64,000 bases of DNA, from contig JAJDAP010000084.1 in NCBI GenBank assembly GCA_029261795.1, positions 1-64,000 on the forward strand, written 5' to 3'. The position numbers were made by a program, and so were the translations under genes. Below, one piece after another: positions 47,261-56,443 of the stretch. This DNA is from Deltaproteobacteria bacterium. GTDB taxonomy: Bacteria > Myxococcota_A > UBA9160 > UBA6930. Numbering within the stretch: position 1 is the first letter of the stretch; the number at the start of each line of letters is the position of its first letter. The notes below the pieces were generated by a model, which was not told where the DNA came from, did no database searches, and worked only from the letters and a program-made list of their open reading frames with translations.

Positions 47261-48724
47261 TTGCAGCGACTTGGATTCGTTCGAAACGGGATCGCCGCGC
47301 TGGCCGGGGCGCTCACGATGCTGGTCGGCTGTACCTCTGTTCCCGGGTTCGCGCCCGACGTCGAGGAGCCCGAACTCGCCCTGATCTACAACCCGGCCGC
47401 GAACTATCACGGGCCGGATCGTAATCCGATCATCGTGATTCCCGGCCTGCTCGGGACGCGCCTTGTCGATCAGGCTACGGGCACGCTGGTCTGGGGCGCC
47501 TTCGAGGCCAGCGCGGTCGGCACGGATCCCGAAGGGCTGCGCCTGCTCGCGCTCCCGGTGCGCGACGACGTACCCGTCGATGAATTGCGCGATGGCCTCG
47601 AACCCGACGGTGTGCTCGAACGGATCCGGATTCGGCTTGCCGGGATTCCGATCGAGGTCGAGGCCTATGCGCGAATCCTCGCGACGTTGGGCGCCGGCGG
47701 CTACCGCGACGAGGCGCTCGGCCTCGCTGGCGAGATCGACTACGGCCGCGACCACTTCACCTGTTTCCAGTTCGATTACGACTGGCGCCTCGACAACATC
47801 GCCAACGCGAAGCGGCTCGGCAGCTTCATCGAAGAGAAGCGGCGTTATGTGCAGGACGAGTACCGCGAGCGCTACGGCATCGAGAACGCCGATGTAAAGT
47901 TCGATGTCGTGGCCCATTCGATGGGCGGCCTCGTGACGCGCTGGTTCCTGCGCTATGGCGCCGAGGGGCTAGGGCCGAACGGCGAGGCGCCCGAGCTCAG
48001 CTGGGCCGGCGCGCGCTACGTCGAGCGCGCCATCCTGATCGCGACGCCCAACGCCGGCTCGGTGGAAGCCTTCGAACAACTCGTGAGCGGCGACCAGCTG
48101 GCACCGCTGCTGCCCGTCTATCCGCCTGCCGTGATCGGAACCTTCCCCTCCGCCTATCAACTGCTACCGCGTTCGAGGCACCGCGCTGCGCTCTGGGACG
48201 GCGATCCGGAGCGCCCGGTGGACTTGATGGATCCGGACCTGTGGCAGCGGCTGGGTTGGGGCCTGGCTTCGCCGGATCAGGACGAAATCCTTCAGGTGCT
48301 GATCCCCGGGGCCGACACCCGGGCGGAGCGCCATCGGATCGCGGTCGCACTCCAGCGCCGCATGCTCGCCCAGGCCAGCGCCTTCCACGCCGCCCTGGAT
48401 TCGCCGGCGGCACCCCCGGACGGGCTCGATCTCCATCTGGTCGCCGGGGATGCGGCACCCACCGCGAGCCTGGTTTCGGTCTCCTCTGCCAACGGACGCG
48501 CTGAAGTCATCAAGGTCGGCCCTGGCGACGGAACCGTGCTGCGCTCGAGCGCGTTGCTCGATGAGCGCGCCGCCGTCGGCTGGACGCCATGGCTCGTGAC
48601 GCCGGTGGCATGGCGCCACGTGCTCTTCCTGCCCGACGATCACCTTGGCCTCACCCAGAGTGCGACGTTCCGGGACAACGTTCTCTATTGGCTGCTGGAA
48701 GCGCCGCGGCCCAGCCGCGACTAA
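47261..48724 (+). CDS. LCAT/PDAT-like lipase lipoprotein
   Basis: TTG 47261 with GGAGGG upstream opens a 487-residue product with a lipoprotein signal (LTMLVGC, acylated Cys24). The alpha/beta hydrolase core has NPIIVIPGLLGTRLVD as lid/oxyanion region, FQFDYDWRLDN, and the nucleophile elbow VAHSMGGLVTRW (Ser220), matching lecithin:cholesterol acyltransferase-like enzymes. The acid and His are likely in GDGTVLRSSAL and WRHVLFLPDDH. Such proteins transfer or hydrolyse acyl groups of lipids; it would work at the outer membrane. It is followed four bases later by the selenoprotein gene. Confidence 0.9.
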   Translation: MQRLGFVRNGIAALAGALTMLVGCTSVPGFAPDVEEPELALIYNPAANYHGPDRNPIIVIPGLLGTRLVDQATGTLVWGAFEASAVGTDPEGLRLLALPVRDDVPVDELRDGLEPDGVLERIRIRLAGIPIEVEAYARILATLGAGGYRDEALGLAGEIDYGRDHFTCFQFDYDWRLDNIANAKRLGSFIEEKRRYVQDEYRERYGIENADVKFDVVAHSMGGLVTRWFLRYGAEGLGPNGEAPELSWAGARYVERAILIATPNAGSVEAFEQLVSGDQLAPLLPVYPPAVIGTFPSAYQLLPRSRHRAALWDGDPERPVDLMDPDLWQRLGWGLASPDQDEILQVLIPGADTRAERHRIAVALQRRMLAQASAFHAALDSPAAPPDGLDLHLVAGDAAPTASLVSVSSANGRAEVIKVGPGDGTVLRSSALLDERAAVGWTPWLVTPVAWRHVLFLPDDHLGLTQSATFRDNVLYWLLEAPRPSRD

Positions 48725-48728
48725 CCTG

Positions 48729-49631
48729 ATGCACGTGAAGATCACCCACCGCAGCTTCGTGAGCTACATCGACCGCACGCGCGAGTACTACGTCGCACAG
48801 GGCTACGGGAAGCCCTATGCGTGGGCGCGTCACCAGGACGCACCCTTCACGCCGCTTCCCAAACCGCTCGCCGAATGCCGCGTCGGGCTCGTCACCACCT
48901 CGAGCCTGTGGCAGGGGCAGGAAGTCGTCGATGGCGTGCTGCGCGGCGCCAAGCAGGTGTACTCGGCGCCGACGGATCCGCTGCCGGAACGGCTCTTCAC
49001 TGACGATCTCTCCTGGGACAAGGAATCGACCCACACTGACGACGTGCCGTCGTTCCTGCCGATTCCCCAACTCCGGCATTTCGCCAGCCAGGGACGCATC
49101 GGCTCGCTGGCCCCGCGCTTTCATGGCGTCCCCACCGATTACAGCCAGCGCCGCACGATCGAAACCGATGCGCCCGAGATCCTGGCGCGCCTGCACGAAG
49201 ATCAGGTCGACGTTGCGCTGTTGATCCCGCTCTGACCCGTCTGTCACCAGACCGTGAGTCTGGTCGCGCGTGAACTCGAAGCCGGCGGAATTCCCACCGT
49301 CGTGGTCGGCTCCGCCCGGGACATCGTCGAGGAATGCGGCGTCCCGCGCTTCCTGTTCAACGATTTCCCGCTCGGGAACCCCTGCGGTGTTCCGTACGAC
49401 ACGGCCATGCAGCAGGCCATCGTCGGGCACGCCCTCGACCTGTTCGAATCCGCCCGGCTGCCCCGCACGACGGTCCAGTCCCCGTTCCTCTGGAACCCGG
49501 CCGATGAAGACTGGAAGCAGCGCTACGCGCGCGTCGACGATTCGAACCGCGCGGCGCTGCGCCGCCAGGGCGAGGCTCGCCAGGCCGCCCAGCAGCGCGC
49601 GGCCGGTGAGGGCCGGAAACGCAGCGGCTGA
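48729..49631 (+). CDS. Selenoprotein of the glycine/sarcosine/betaine reductase B (GrdB-like) family
   Basis: Two open frames in the same phase are split only by TGA 49233-49235; read through, they give a 300-residue protein. Around the TGA the sequence is ALLIPL-U-PVCHQTVSLVARELE, the UxxCH redox motif in which GrdB-type proteins carry selenocysteine (Sec169). The N-terminal part (HVKITHRSFVSYIDRTREYY, CRVGLVTTSSLW) and C-terminal part (GIPTVVVGSARDIVEECGVP, FLFNDFPLGNPCG) match the short GrdB-like proteins found outside amino-acid-fermenting clostridia. ATG 48729 begins four bases after the lipase stop. No GrdA/C/D/E partner or Sec machinery lies in the window. Its reaction is unknown. Confidence 0.92.
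49246..49264 (+). promoter_or_regulatory. SECIS-like hairpin for UGA decoding
   Basis: ACCAGAC (49246-49252) pairs perfectly with GTCTGGT (49258-49264) around loop CGTGA, with 10 bases between the UGA (49233-49235) and the stem. Bacterial SECIS elements are short stem-loops just after the UGA with a G/U-containing apical loop bound by SelB; this one is inside the coding frame and placed at about the spacing known for E. coli fdhF. SelB binding is inferred. Confidence 0.75.
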
Positions 49632-49650
49632 GTGCCTTCGGGCCTTCATC

Positions 49651-49709
49651 CACTCGCAACTAGGTCCGATAACTATCTGATTTATAATCAGAATAGTCAG
49701 TCGCGAGTG
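49651..49709. terminator. AT-rich nested palindrome between selenoprotein and TetR genes
   Basis: An inner stem ACTATCTGATT (49672-49682) pairs with AATCAGAATAGT (49686-49697) with one bulged base around TAT. Outside it CACTCGC (49651-49657) pairs with GCGAGTG (49703-49709). It follows the selenoprotein stop by 19 bases and stands out as AT-rich. It may end transcription or form a regulatory cruciform; no run of U follows, so a classical intrinsic terminator is not certain. Confidence 0.45.
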
Positions 49710-49731
49710 AGCCGTCTCCGGCCCTCGGGAG

Positions 49732-49760
49732 TTGCTTTTCGGAGGGATCGAACGTATGTT
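49732..49760 (+). promoter_or_regulatory. Candidate promoter of the TetR-RND operon
   Basis: TTGCTT (49732-49737) and TATGTT (49755-49760) are spaced by exactly 17 bases, a reasonable sigma70-type promoter. It lies 115 bases before the TetR ATG, and the TCGAACG operator follows immediately, with another half-site inside the spacer (49748-49754). Confidence 0.5.
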
Positions 49761-49776
49761 TCGAACGAGCGTTCGA
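49761..49776. promoter_or_regulatory. TCGAACG-AG-CGTTCGA operator, probable TetR-regulator binding site
   Basis: A perfect 16-bp palindrome (TCGAACG/CGTTCGA around AG) directly downstream of the -10 box, with a third TCGAACG half-site at 49748-49754. Such sites in front of tetR-RND operons are usually bound by the encoded repressor, which would block the promoter until an inducer binds. Autoregulation is inferred. Confidence 0.6.
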
Positions 49777-49874
49777 GGCCGCCCAGCGAGCGCTCTTCCT
49801 GACACGCGTGCCCGCGCCCTCTCACCGAACCGAGCTCCCTCGAGCTTCGCGCGCGCACCCCCTGGAGTCCTCCC

Positions 49875-50585
49875 ATGTCGCAAGCCCCTGCCCTGACGGA
49901 ACCCGCCACCGGTTCCGAAGCTGCGGATACCAAGGAGCGGCTGCTCGACGCCGCCGAGCAACTGTTCGCCGAGCGCGGCTTCGGGGGTGCCTCGATGCGT
50001 GCGGTCACGAAGGCCGCGGGTTCCGCGGTTTCGGCGGCCAACTATCATTTCGGCTCGAAGGAAGAGTTGCTCGCAGCGGTGCTGCGGCGACGCCTCCAGC
50101 CCGTGAATCAAAGCCGAATCGAGGCGCTCGATCGGTTGCAGGCCGAAGCGGGCCCGGACGGTTCGGTGCCGATCGAGGCGCTGTTCGACGCGTTCTATCG
50201 CCCGAGCTTCGAGCGCATGAGCGAAGCCCGGGTCCAGGGCACCAGCGCGATGCCCCGCCAGGTCGTAGCGCGCCTCTACACGGAACCGCCGGAGTTGGTG
50301 CAACCGCTCCGCGCCGAACTGTTCGGTGAGGTGAACGAACGATTCCTGGCTGCCTTTGCCCGCACCTTCCCCGCGATGAGCGAGCGCAAGCTTCGCCTGC
50401 TCCAACACCTGGCGGTGGCCTCGATGGTGCACGTGCTGGCCGGCCAGCTCGAGGATGAACTGACGCACGAACTCGAAGCCGATGCCGCGGCGGGCGAAGC
50501 CGCACACGAACCGCTGCTCCAGGCCGTGATCGCGCATTCGGCCGCCGGCGCCCGGGCCCTCGCTGCAGCCGGGGAGGGTGCCTAG
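49875..50585 (+). CDS. TetR/AcrR-family transcriptional regulator
   Basis: The 236-residue protein has a TetR helix-turn-helix at about residues 18-65 (TKERLLDAAEQLFAERGFGG, ASMRAVTKAAGSAVSAANYHF, GSKEELLAAVL) and a C-terminal ligand-binding domain of the CerR/DUF1956 type (ALFDAFYRPSFERM, QHLAVASMVHVLAGQ). It stops immediately before the RND adaptor start and so heads the efflux operon. The palindrome at 49761 is its likely operator. The inducer is unknown but is probably a pump substrate. Confidence 0.93.
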   Translation: MSQAPALTEPATGSEAADTKERLLDAAEQLFAERGFGGASMRAVTKAAGSAVSAANYHFGSKEELLAAVLRRRLQPVNQSRIEALDRLQAEAGPDGSVPIEALFDAFYRPSFERMSEARVQGTSAMPRQVVARLYTEPPELVQPLRAELFGEVNERFLAAFARTFPAMSERKLRLLQHLAVASMVHVLAGQLEDELTHELEADAAAGEAAHEPLLQAVIAHSAAGARALAAAGEGA

Positions 50586-51842
50586 ATGCCGAAGATCCCG
50601 ATGAAGGTCCTGATTCCGATCGGCCTGCTGGCAGTGGGTGGCGTGGTCGTCGCACTGTTGTTCGTCCTCGCTCCGAAGCCGGAGATACAACCTCCCGGCA
50701 TCATCGCGCCTTTCGTTCACGTGCAACCGATTTCGGCCGAGCCGGTGAAGCTGACGGTCGTGACCCAGGGAACCGTGGTGCCGCGCACCGAGAGCGAACT
50801 GGTGCCCCAGGTCTCGGGGGAGGTCGTCTGGGTCTCGCCCGCACTGGTTTCCGGAGGCTTCTTCGAGGAAGGCGAGGTGCTGGTGAGGATCGATACCGCC
50901 GACTATCGCGCTGCCATCGAGCGGGCGCGGGCGAGCCTGGCGCGTTCGGAAAGCGAAGAGGCCCGCGCCCGCAAGGAACTCGAACGCCAGCGCAGCCTCG
51001 CGAGCCAGAACATCACCAGTGAGGCGCGGATCGATGACGCCGAGAACGGCCAGCGCGTCGCCGAGGCGGTATTGCGAGAGGCCCGGGTCGTGCTCGAGAA
51101 TGCCCGCCGGGACCTGACCCGGACGGAGCTCCAGGCACCCTATGCCGGCCGGGTTCGCAACGAGACCGTGGATGTCGGCCAGTTCGTGAACCGGGGCACC
51201 CCGATCGGGCGAATCTATGCGGTGGACTACGCAGAGGTCCGCCTGCCGGTGCCCGACCGCGAACTCGGTTTCCTGGACGTGCCGCTCACCTATCGGCCGA
51301 ATCGCAGCCGGCAGGAGCGGAACGCGGGAACCCCGGCAGCCAGCGAGCCCGCGCGTACCGCGGGCGAGGGACCGAGGGTCGAACTCAGTGCGCGTTTCGC
51401 TGGCGACGAGCACAGCTGGCAGGGCCACATCGTGCGGACCGAGGGGGAGATCGACCCGAAGAGCCGGATGGTGACTTTGATCGCCCAGGTCGAGGATCCC
51501 TACCGCGAACAGGGCGACAAGCCGCCCCTCGCCGTGGGCCTGTTCGTGCGGGCCGCGATCGAAGGGAAGACCGAGGCGAATGTGTTCGTCCTGCCCCGGA
51601 CCGCGCTGCAGCAGGACGATCGTGTTCTGGTTCTCGACGGCGATCGGCTCCGCTTCCGTGCCGTGGATGTGTTGCGTGTGGAGCGTGATCGCGTGCTCAT
51701 CACGGGTGGGCTCGAGGCGGGTGAACGCGTCTGCGTGACGCCGCTCGCACGCGCCGTGGACGGCATGGCCGTGCGCGTGATGGATGACACGACGAGTGGT
51801 GTCGCGGGTGCGGCGGCGGCCGGCGACGAGGTCGGCACATGA
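50586..51842 (+). CDS. RND efflux periplasmic adaptor (membrane fusion protein)
   Basis: The 418-residue protein has a membrane anchor (residues 8-30), a lipoyl-like half-motif SELVPQVSGEVVWVSPALVS, a coiled-coil hairpin (about residues 108-180: AIERARASLARSESEEARAR; ARRDLTRTELQAPYAGRVRN), and beta-barrel and membrane-proximal domains. An Ala/Pro/Arg-rich insertion interrupts the barrel near residues 240-260. It links the inner-membrane pump to an outer-membrane channel. Its stop overlaps the pump start as ATGA. No outer-membrane factor gene lies in the window, so a shared TolC-like channel is likely. Confidence 0.94.
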   Translation: MPKIPMKVLIPIGLLAVGGVVVALLFVLAPKPEIQPPGIIAPFVHVQPISAEPVKLTVVTQGTVVPRTESELVPQVSGEVVWVSPALVSGGFFEEGEVLVRIDTADYRAAIERARASLARSESEEARARKELERQRSLASQNITSEARIDDAENGQRVAEAVLREARVVLENARRDLTRTELQAPYAGRVRNETVDVGQFVNRGTPIGRIYAVDYAEVRLPVPDRELGFLDVPLTYRPNRSRQERNAGTPAASEPARTAGEGPRVELSARFAGDEHSWQGHIVRTEGEIDPKSRMVTLIAQVEDPYREQGDKPPLAVGLFVRAAIEGKTEANVFVLPRTALQQDDRVLVLDGDRLRFRAVDVLRVERDRVLITGGLEAGERVCVTPLARAVDGMAVRVMDDTTSGVAGAAAAGDEVGT

Positions 51843-54800
51843 AGCGCGCCATTCGCTGGTTCGCCGAAAACCCGGTGGCCGCAAATCTGCTGATGTTCAT
51901 GATTCTCGTGTCCGGCCTCGCCGGCATCAGCCGAATCAATCAGAAGAGCTTCCCCGACATCCAGATCGACATGATCGCGATCAGCGTGCCCTACCTCGGT
52001 GCGGCGCCGGAGGAGGTCGAGGAGGGCGTCTGTATTCGCATCGAGGAGGAGGTTCATGGCATCGAGGGCGTCGATCGGATCACCTCGAACGCCTCGGAGG
52101 GAATCTGCGCAGTCGCGGTGGAGTTGGTGCCCGACTACTCGGTAGATCGCGCCCTCGCCGAGGTAAAGAACGCGGTCGACGCGATCACGACCTTCCCGGA
52201 GCAGACCGAGAAGCCGATCGTGAGCCACGTGGAGGTGCAGCGCAACGCGCTCAAGCTGGCGCTCTCGGGCAACGCCGAAGAACGGGCGCTACGGCTCTGG
52301 GCCGAACAGATTCGCGACGAGATCGCATCGCTCCCGGGCGTCACCCAAGTTGCCCTGATCGGGGCCCGGGATTACGAGATCTCGATCGAAGTGCCGGAAG
52401 AATCGCTGCGCCGCCACGGGTTGACCTTCGACCAGGTCGAGCGCGCCGTGCAGCGCAGTTCCGTCGATCTTCCGGGCGGTTCGATTCGCAGCTCGGGGGG
52501 CGAGATCCTGCTGCGCGCCAAGGGCCAGGCCTACACCGGCAGCGAGTTCGAGCGGATCGTGGTGATGACCCGCGAAGACGGTACGCGCCTGCTGCTCTCG
52601 GACATTGCCACCGTGGTCGACGGCTTCGAGCAGGACGAACGACGTGCCGTCTTCGACGGTGAAGACGCTGTCTTGATCCAGGTCTACCGCGTGGGCGACC
52701 AGCGCATTCTGGATCTCACCGCCACGGTGCTCGACTACGTCGAGAAGGCGCGGCTGCGGCTGCCCGAAGGCCTCGCGCTCACCGTCTGGCAGAACGACGC
52801 GACCTATCTCCAGGATCGTCTCGGAATCCTGCTCGACAACGGGTTCGCCGGCTTCGCGATGGTGCTCATCCTGCTCGCGGTCTTCTTGCGGCTGCGGCTC
52901 GCCTTCTGGGTGGCGGTCGGGGTCCCGGTTTCGATGTTAGGCGCGCTCTGGGCGTTCCCCATCGTCGGGCTCTCGATCGACGTTCTGAGCCTGTTCGCCT
53001 TCATCCTGGTGCTCGGCTTGCTCGTCGACGATGCGATCGTGATCGGCGAGAACGTCCATACCCATCAGGAGAATGCCGAGGATCCGCTCGAAGCCGCGAT
53101 CGTGGGAACCCAGGAGGTCGCGGTGCCCGTGATCTTCGGCATCCTGACAACGGTCGCCGCCTTCGTGCCGATGATCCTGGCCGAAGGCATGATGGGCGAT
53201 TTCTTCGGCACGATCGGTGTCGTCGTTGTCGTGTGCCTCTTCTTCTCGTTGATCGAATCGCAGTTCATCCTGCCGGCCCACCTGGGACACCACGCTGTGG
53301 GTAGCGCCAGCGACGAGCGTACGAGCGTGCCTGGACCCGTGCAGGTGCGCTGGAAGGCCATCCAGGCCACGATGGCAGGGAGCCTGACGCGCCTGGCGCG
53401 GGAGGGGTATCGGCCGCTGCTCGAACGCGCACTCGAGTGGCGTTATTCGGTGGCGGCAGGGGCGCTGGCGCTGCTGGCGATCACCATGTCGACGCTCGGC
53501 GCCGGCTACATCAAGTTCACCTTCTTCCCCGAGATCGAGAGCGATTTCATTTCGGTTTCGGTCGTGATGCCCGCGGGCACGCCGATCGAAGTGACCGAGG
53601 AAGCCGTGGCACAGCTCGAGGGCGCAGCGTTTCGGATGAAGGTGGCCCTCGATTCGGAGTACGCGTCCGATTCCGGTGGGTCCTTGGTTCATCACATGTT
53701 GGCCACCGTCGGCGAGCTTCCGGCGGCGGGCCCGTCGGGGCCGCCCCGCTCCGGGGGTTCCGCGGCCGGTCCGAACCAGGGGGGCATTGCGATCGAACTC
53801 GTCGGCGGAGACCACCGCCGTGGCGTGACGGCTGCAGAGGTGCTCGACCGCTGGCGCCGCGAAGCGCCAGCCATCCCCGGCGCCGAGGAAGTGACCTTCA
53901 AGTCTTCCTATATGGACGCCGGCGAAGCGATCTATGTCCAGCTCTCATCGCCGGACCTGGCGGGCCTGCAAGCGGCGGCCGAAGAGCTGAAGCTGGCGCT
54001 CGGGGGCTACCCGGGTGTCCATGACATCAAGGATTCCTGGGCCGACGGTAAGGAGGAGCTTCGGCTTTCGATCCGGCCCGACGCCGAATCGTTGGGCCTG
54101 AGCCTGGACGATCTCGCGCGACAGGTGCGCCAGGCCTTCTACGGTGCCGAGGCCCAGCGCATTCAGCGCGGGCGCGACGACATTCGTGTGATGGTGCGCT
54201 ACCCGGAGAATCGTCGACGCTCGCTCGACGATCTCGAGGAACTTCGCATCCGCACGCCGGACGGGGGCGAGGTTCCGTTCTATGCGGTGGCCAACGCCGA
54301 ACGAGGCCGAGGTTATTCGACGATCCGACGGGCCGACCGCAAACGCGTGATCGGCGTGATCGCGGACGTCGACGCCGAGCGCGCCAATGCCAACGAGATC
54401 ATCGCCGCGATCCGGAAGACGGTCCTTCCCGAACTGCTCGAGCGCTATCCCGGCCTCGCCTACACCCTCGAAGGCGAGCAGAGTGAGCAACAAGAGACGG
54501 CCGTCAGCGTGGTGCGGAACTTCGGCCTCGCCTTGTTCCTGATCTACATACTGCTCGCGATTCCGCTGAAATCCTACGGCCAGCCGCTCATCATCATGAT
54601 GGTGATTCCGTTCGGGCTGGTGGGGGCGATCGGCGGGCACCTGTTGCTGGGCATGAACTTCAGCATGCTCTCGGTGTTCGGCGTGGTGGCGCTCGCTGGC
54701 GTCGTGGTGAACTCCTCGCTCGTGCTGGTGCACTACATCAATACGCGCCGCGAAGCGGGCATGGCGCTCAGGGACGCGGTGCGCGAGGCCGGTGTGATGC

Positions 54801-55063
54801 GCTTCCGGCCCATCGTGCTGACTTCGATCACCACCTTCGTCGGGCTCTCGCCGCTGCTCCTGGAGAAGAGTATGGGTGCGCAGTTCCTGATCCCGATGGC
54901 TGCGTCGCTGGGCTTCGGAGTCATCTTCGCGACGGTCATTTCGCTGTTCCTGGTTCCCTGTGGCTACGTGATGCTGGATGACTTGTCGGGACTGTTTCGC
55001 CGCCGCCGCCGGACGCCGCCGAGCCACCTGGAATCCATTCCCTTTCCGAAGGCTGGACGTTAG
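51839..55063 (+). CDS. RND efflux permease
   Basis: The 1074-residue pump has the 12-helix, two-porter-loop plan of HAE-type RND transporters. Visible are the first helix (NPVAANLLMFMILVSGLAGI), porter-domain EEVEEGVCIRIEEEV, transmembrane helix 4 with the proton-relay Asp pair in GLLVDDAIVIGEN, and a second-half VFGVVALAGVVVNSSLVLVHY. It uses the proton gradient to export a substrate. The DD pair lies in the first half only, as usual. Between porter domains an insertion rich in Gly/Pro/Ser (about residues 620-645, AAGPSGPPRSGGSAAGP) is a flexible loop. It overlaps the adaptor gene by four bases. Confidence 0.95.
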   Translation: MKRAIRWFAENPVAANLLMFMILVSGLAGISRINQKSFPDIQIDMIAISVPYLGAAPEEVEEGVCIRIEEEVHGIEGVDRITSNASEGICAVAVELVPDYSVDRALAEVKNAVDAITTFPEQTEKPIVSHVEVQRNALKLALSGNAEERALRLWAEQIRDEIASLPGVTQVALIGARDYEISIEVPEESLRRHGLTFDQVERAVQRSSVDLPGGSIRSSGGEILLRAKGQAYTGSEFERIVVMTREDGTRLLLSDIATVVDGFEQDERRAVFDGEDAVLIQVYRVGDQRILDLTATVLDYVEKARLRLPEGLALTVWQNDATYLQDRLGILLDNGFAGFAMVLILLAVFLRLRLAFWVAVGVPVSMLGALWAFPIVGLSIDVLSLFAFILVLGLLVDDAIVIGENVHTHQENAEDPLEAAIVGTQEVAVPVIFGILTTVAAFVPMILAEGMMGDFFGTIGVVVVVCLFFSLIESQFILPAHLGHHAVGSASDERTSVPGPVQVRWKAIQATMAGSLTRLAREGYRPLLERALEWRYSVAAGALALLAITMSTLGAGYIKFTFFPEIESDFISVSVVMPAGTPIEVTEEAVAQLEGAAFRMKVALDSEYASDSGGSLVHHMLATVGELPAAGPSGPPRSGGSAAGPNQGGIAIELVGGDHRRGVTAAEVLDRWRREAPAIPGAEEVTFKSSYMDAGEAIYVQLSSPDLAGLQAAAEELKLALGGYPGVHDIKDSWADGKEELRLSIRPDAESLGLSLDDLARQVRQAFYGAEAQRIQRGRDDIRVMVRYPENRRRSLDDLEELRIRTPDGGEVPFYAVANAERGRGYSTIRRADRKRVIGVIADVDAERANANEIIAAIRKTVLPELLERYPGLAYTLEGEQSEQQETAVSVVRNFGLALFLIYILLAIPLKSYGQPLIIMMVIPFGLVGAIGGHLLLGMNFSMLSVFGVVALAGVVVNSSLVLVHYINTRREAGMALRDAVREAGVMRFRPIVLTSITTFVGLSPLLLEKSMGAQFLIPMAASLGFGVIFATVISLFLVPCGYVMLDDLSGLFRRRRRTPPSHLESIPFPKAGR

Positions 55064-55066
55064 GCG

Positions 55067-56425
55067 ATGGCCGACCCCGCGATGGGAATGCGCCCCGGCG
55101 GCCCTCTGCCGCCGGGCAAGCGACCCGGGATCCGCGCCTCGTTGGACCTGCTCCAACTCCGCCCGTTCCGCTGGCTGCTGATCAGCAACACCACGTTCTT
55201 CCTGGCGATGGGCAGCCAGATGCTCGTACGTCCCTTGATCGCCTATGAGCTGACGGACTCCGCGGAGATGCTGGGGCTGATCTCCATGGCCGTGGGGCTG
55301 CCCATGTTGATCTTCTCGCCGCTTGGAGGCGCCCTTGCCGATCGGGTCGAGCGCCGTGGTCTCATCATCGCTGGTCAGGTGGCGATCTTGGCGAGCGAAT
55401 GCACGGTCCTCACTCTCTACGTGACCGGAGCCCTGGAGATCTGGCATCTCGCCGTCGCGGCAACCTTGATGGGCTCGATCTTCCCGTTCTCGATGCCCGC
55501 GCGGCAGGCAATCACGGCGAATGTGGTCGGGGTCGGGCGCATCACGCGAGCAATGGCCTTGAACATGGGCATGATGAACGCGACGAGGATTCTCGGCCCC
55601 GCCATGGCAGGCTTCCTGGTCCCCTTCATCGGGATCGCAGGTACGCTGGCCTGCGGGACTGCCCTCTATGGGATCGCGCTCATCAGCATGTTCCAGGTTG
55701 GGCGATCGGTTCCTCCCAATCGGCCGCCGCGCCCGGTCTTCGAGGACATGAAAGACGGCTTCCGTTACGTGTGGAGGGAGAAGAAAGTTCTCGCGATGCT
55801 GCTATACGGCATCGTTCCAATGTTCGTATTGATGCCGTTCCAAACGTACCTTGTTGTATTCGCACGGGACGTCTGGGGTGGCGTTTCGCTACCTTGGGGT
55901 GAAGCGTCGTATGAGGTCGGCCTTGCCTGGTTGCAGGCCACCTCCGGCATTGGTGGCCTGGCCGGAAGCCTATGGTTGGCCGCGAGCGGCGACACGCCCC
56001 ATCGGCGCCGTCCCATGGTGTTGTGCCTGCTGGGCTTTGCCCTCTTCCTGATCGGTTTCGCCTGGACGCCGCTCTTCTGGCTGGCGCTTCCGCCCCTGCT
56101 CATCGCCGGAATGCTCAGCAGCATCTTCCAGACCCTGAACAACGCCACCATCCAGGTGCTGATCCCCGATCACGTGCGCGGACGCGTCTCGAGCTTCATG
56201 ATGATGTCGTTCGGACTGACTCAGTTCGGGACCTGGCCCATGGGTGTTGCGATCGATAACTACGGCGCGCCCAACACAGTGGCCGGCGCCGCGCTCATCA
56301 TGATCGTGGTCGCTGTGGCATTCTCATGGGGGAGTCGCAGCATCCGGAATCTGGACGGAACCGTCCGAGAAGCCCTCGAAGTGGTTTCACGAGACGAGGC
56401 GGCGGCGCCGCGACCGGCTGCCTAG
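55067..56425 (+). CDS. MFS transporter
   Basis: The 452-residue protein has about 12 hydrophobic helices and the MFS loop motif GGALADRVERRGL after helix 2. Helix 4 has PFSMPARQAITANVVG and the second half starts near VWREKKVLAMLLYG, typical of the drug/enterobactin-exporter-like (MFS_3) group. It begins three bases after the RND pump stop and probably belongs to the TetR-RND operon, adding a second exporter. The C-terminus is basic/alanine-rich and cytoplasmic. Substrate unknown. Confidence 0.92.
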   Translation: MADPAMGMRPGGPLPPGKRPGIRASLDLLQLRPFRWLLISNTTFFLAMGSQMLVRPLIAYELTDSAEMLGLISMAVGLPMLIFSPLGGALADRVERRGLIIAGQVAILASECTVLTLYVTGALEIWHLAVAATLMGSIFPFSMPARQAITANVVGVGRITRAMALNMGMMNATRILGPAMAGFLVPFIGIAGTLACGTALYGIALISMFQVGRSVPPNRPPRPVFEDMKDGFRYVWREKKVLAMLLYGIVPMFVLMPFQTYLVVFARDVWGGVSLPWGEASYEVGLAWLQATSGIGGLAGSLWLAASGDTPHRRRPMVLCLLGFALFLIGFAWTPLFWLALPPLLIAGMLSSIFQTLNNATIQVLIPDHVRGRVSSFMMMSFGLTQFGTWPMGVAIDNYGAPNTVAGAALIMIVVAVAFSWGSRSIRNLDGTVREALEVVSRDEAAAPRPAA

Positions 56426-56443
56426 GTGTAGAGAAGGAACTTC

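Noticed and set aside
48645-49631. Frameshift or nonsense mutation making a pseudogene of the GrdB-like gene
   Set aside because: The frame is the same on both sides, the TGA is at the known selenocysteine position and a SECIS-like hairpin follows; recoding explains it better.
48651-51884. A 1077-codon open frame on the minus strand opposite the selenoprotein, TetR and RND adaptor genes
   Set aside because: It is a shadow caused by GC-rich third positions: four well-recognised genes lie on the plus strand, and the antisense product has biased composition without any domain.
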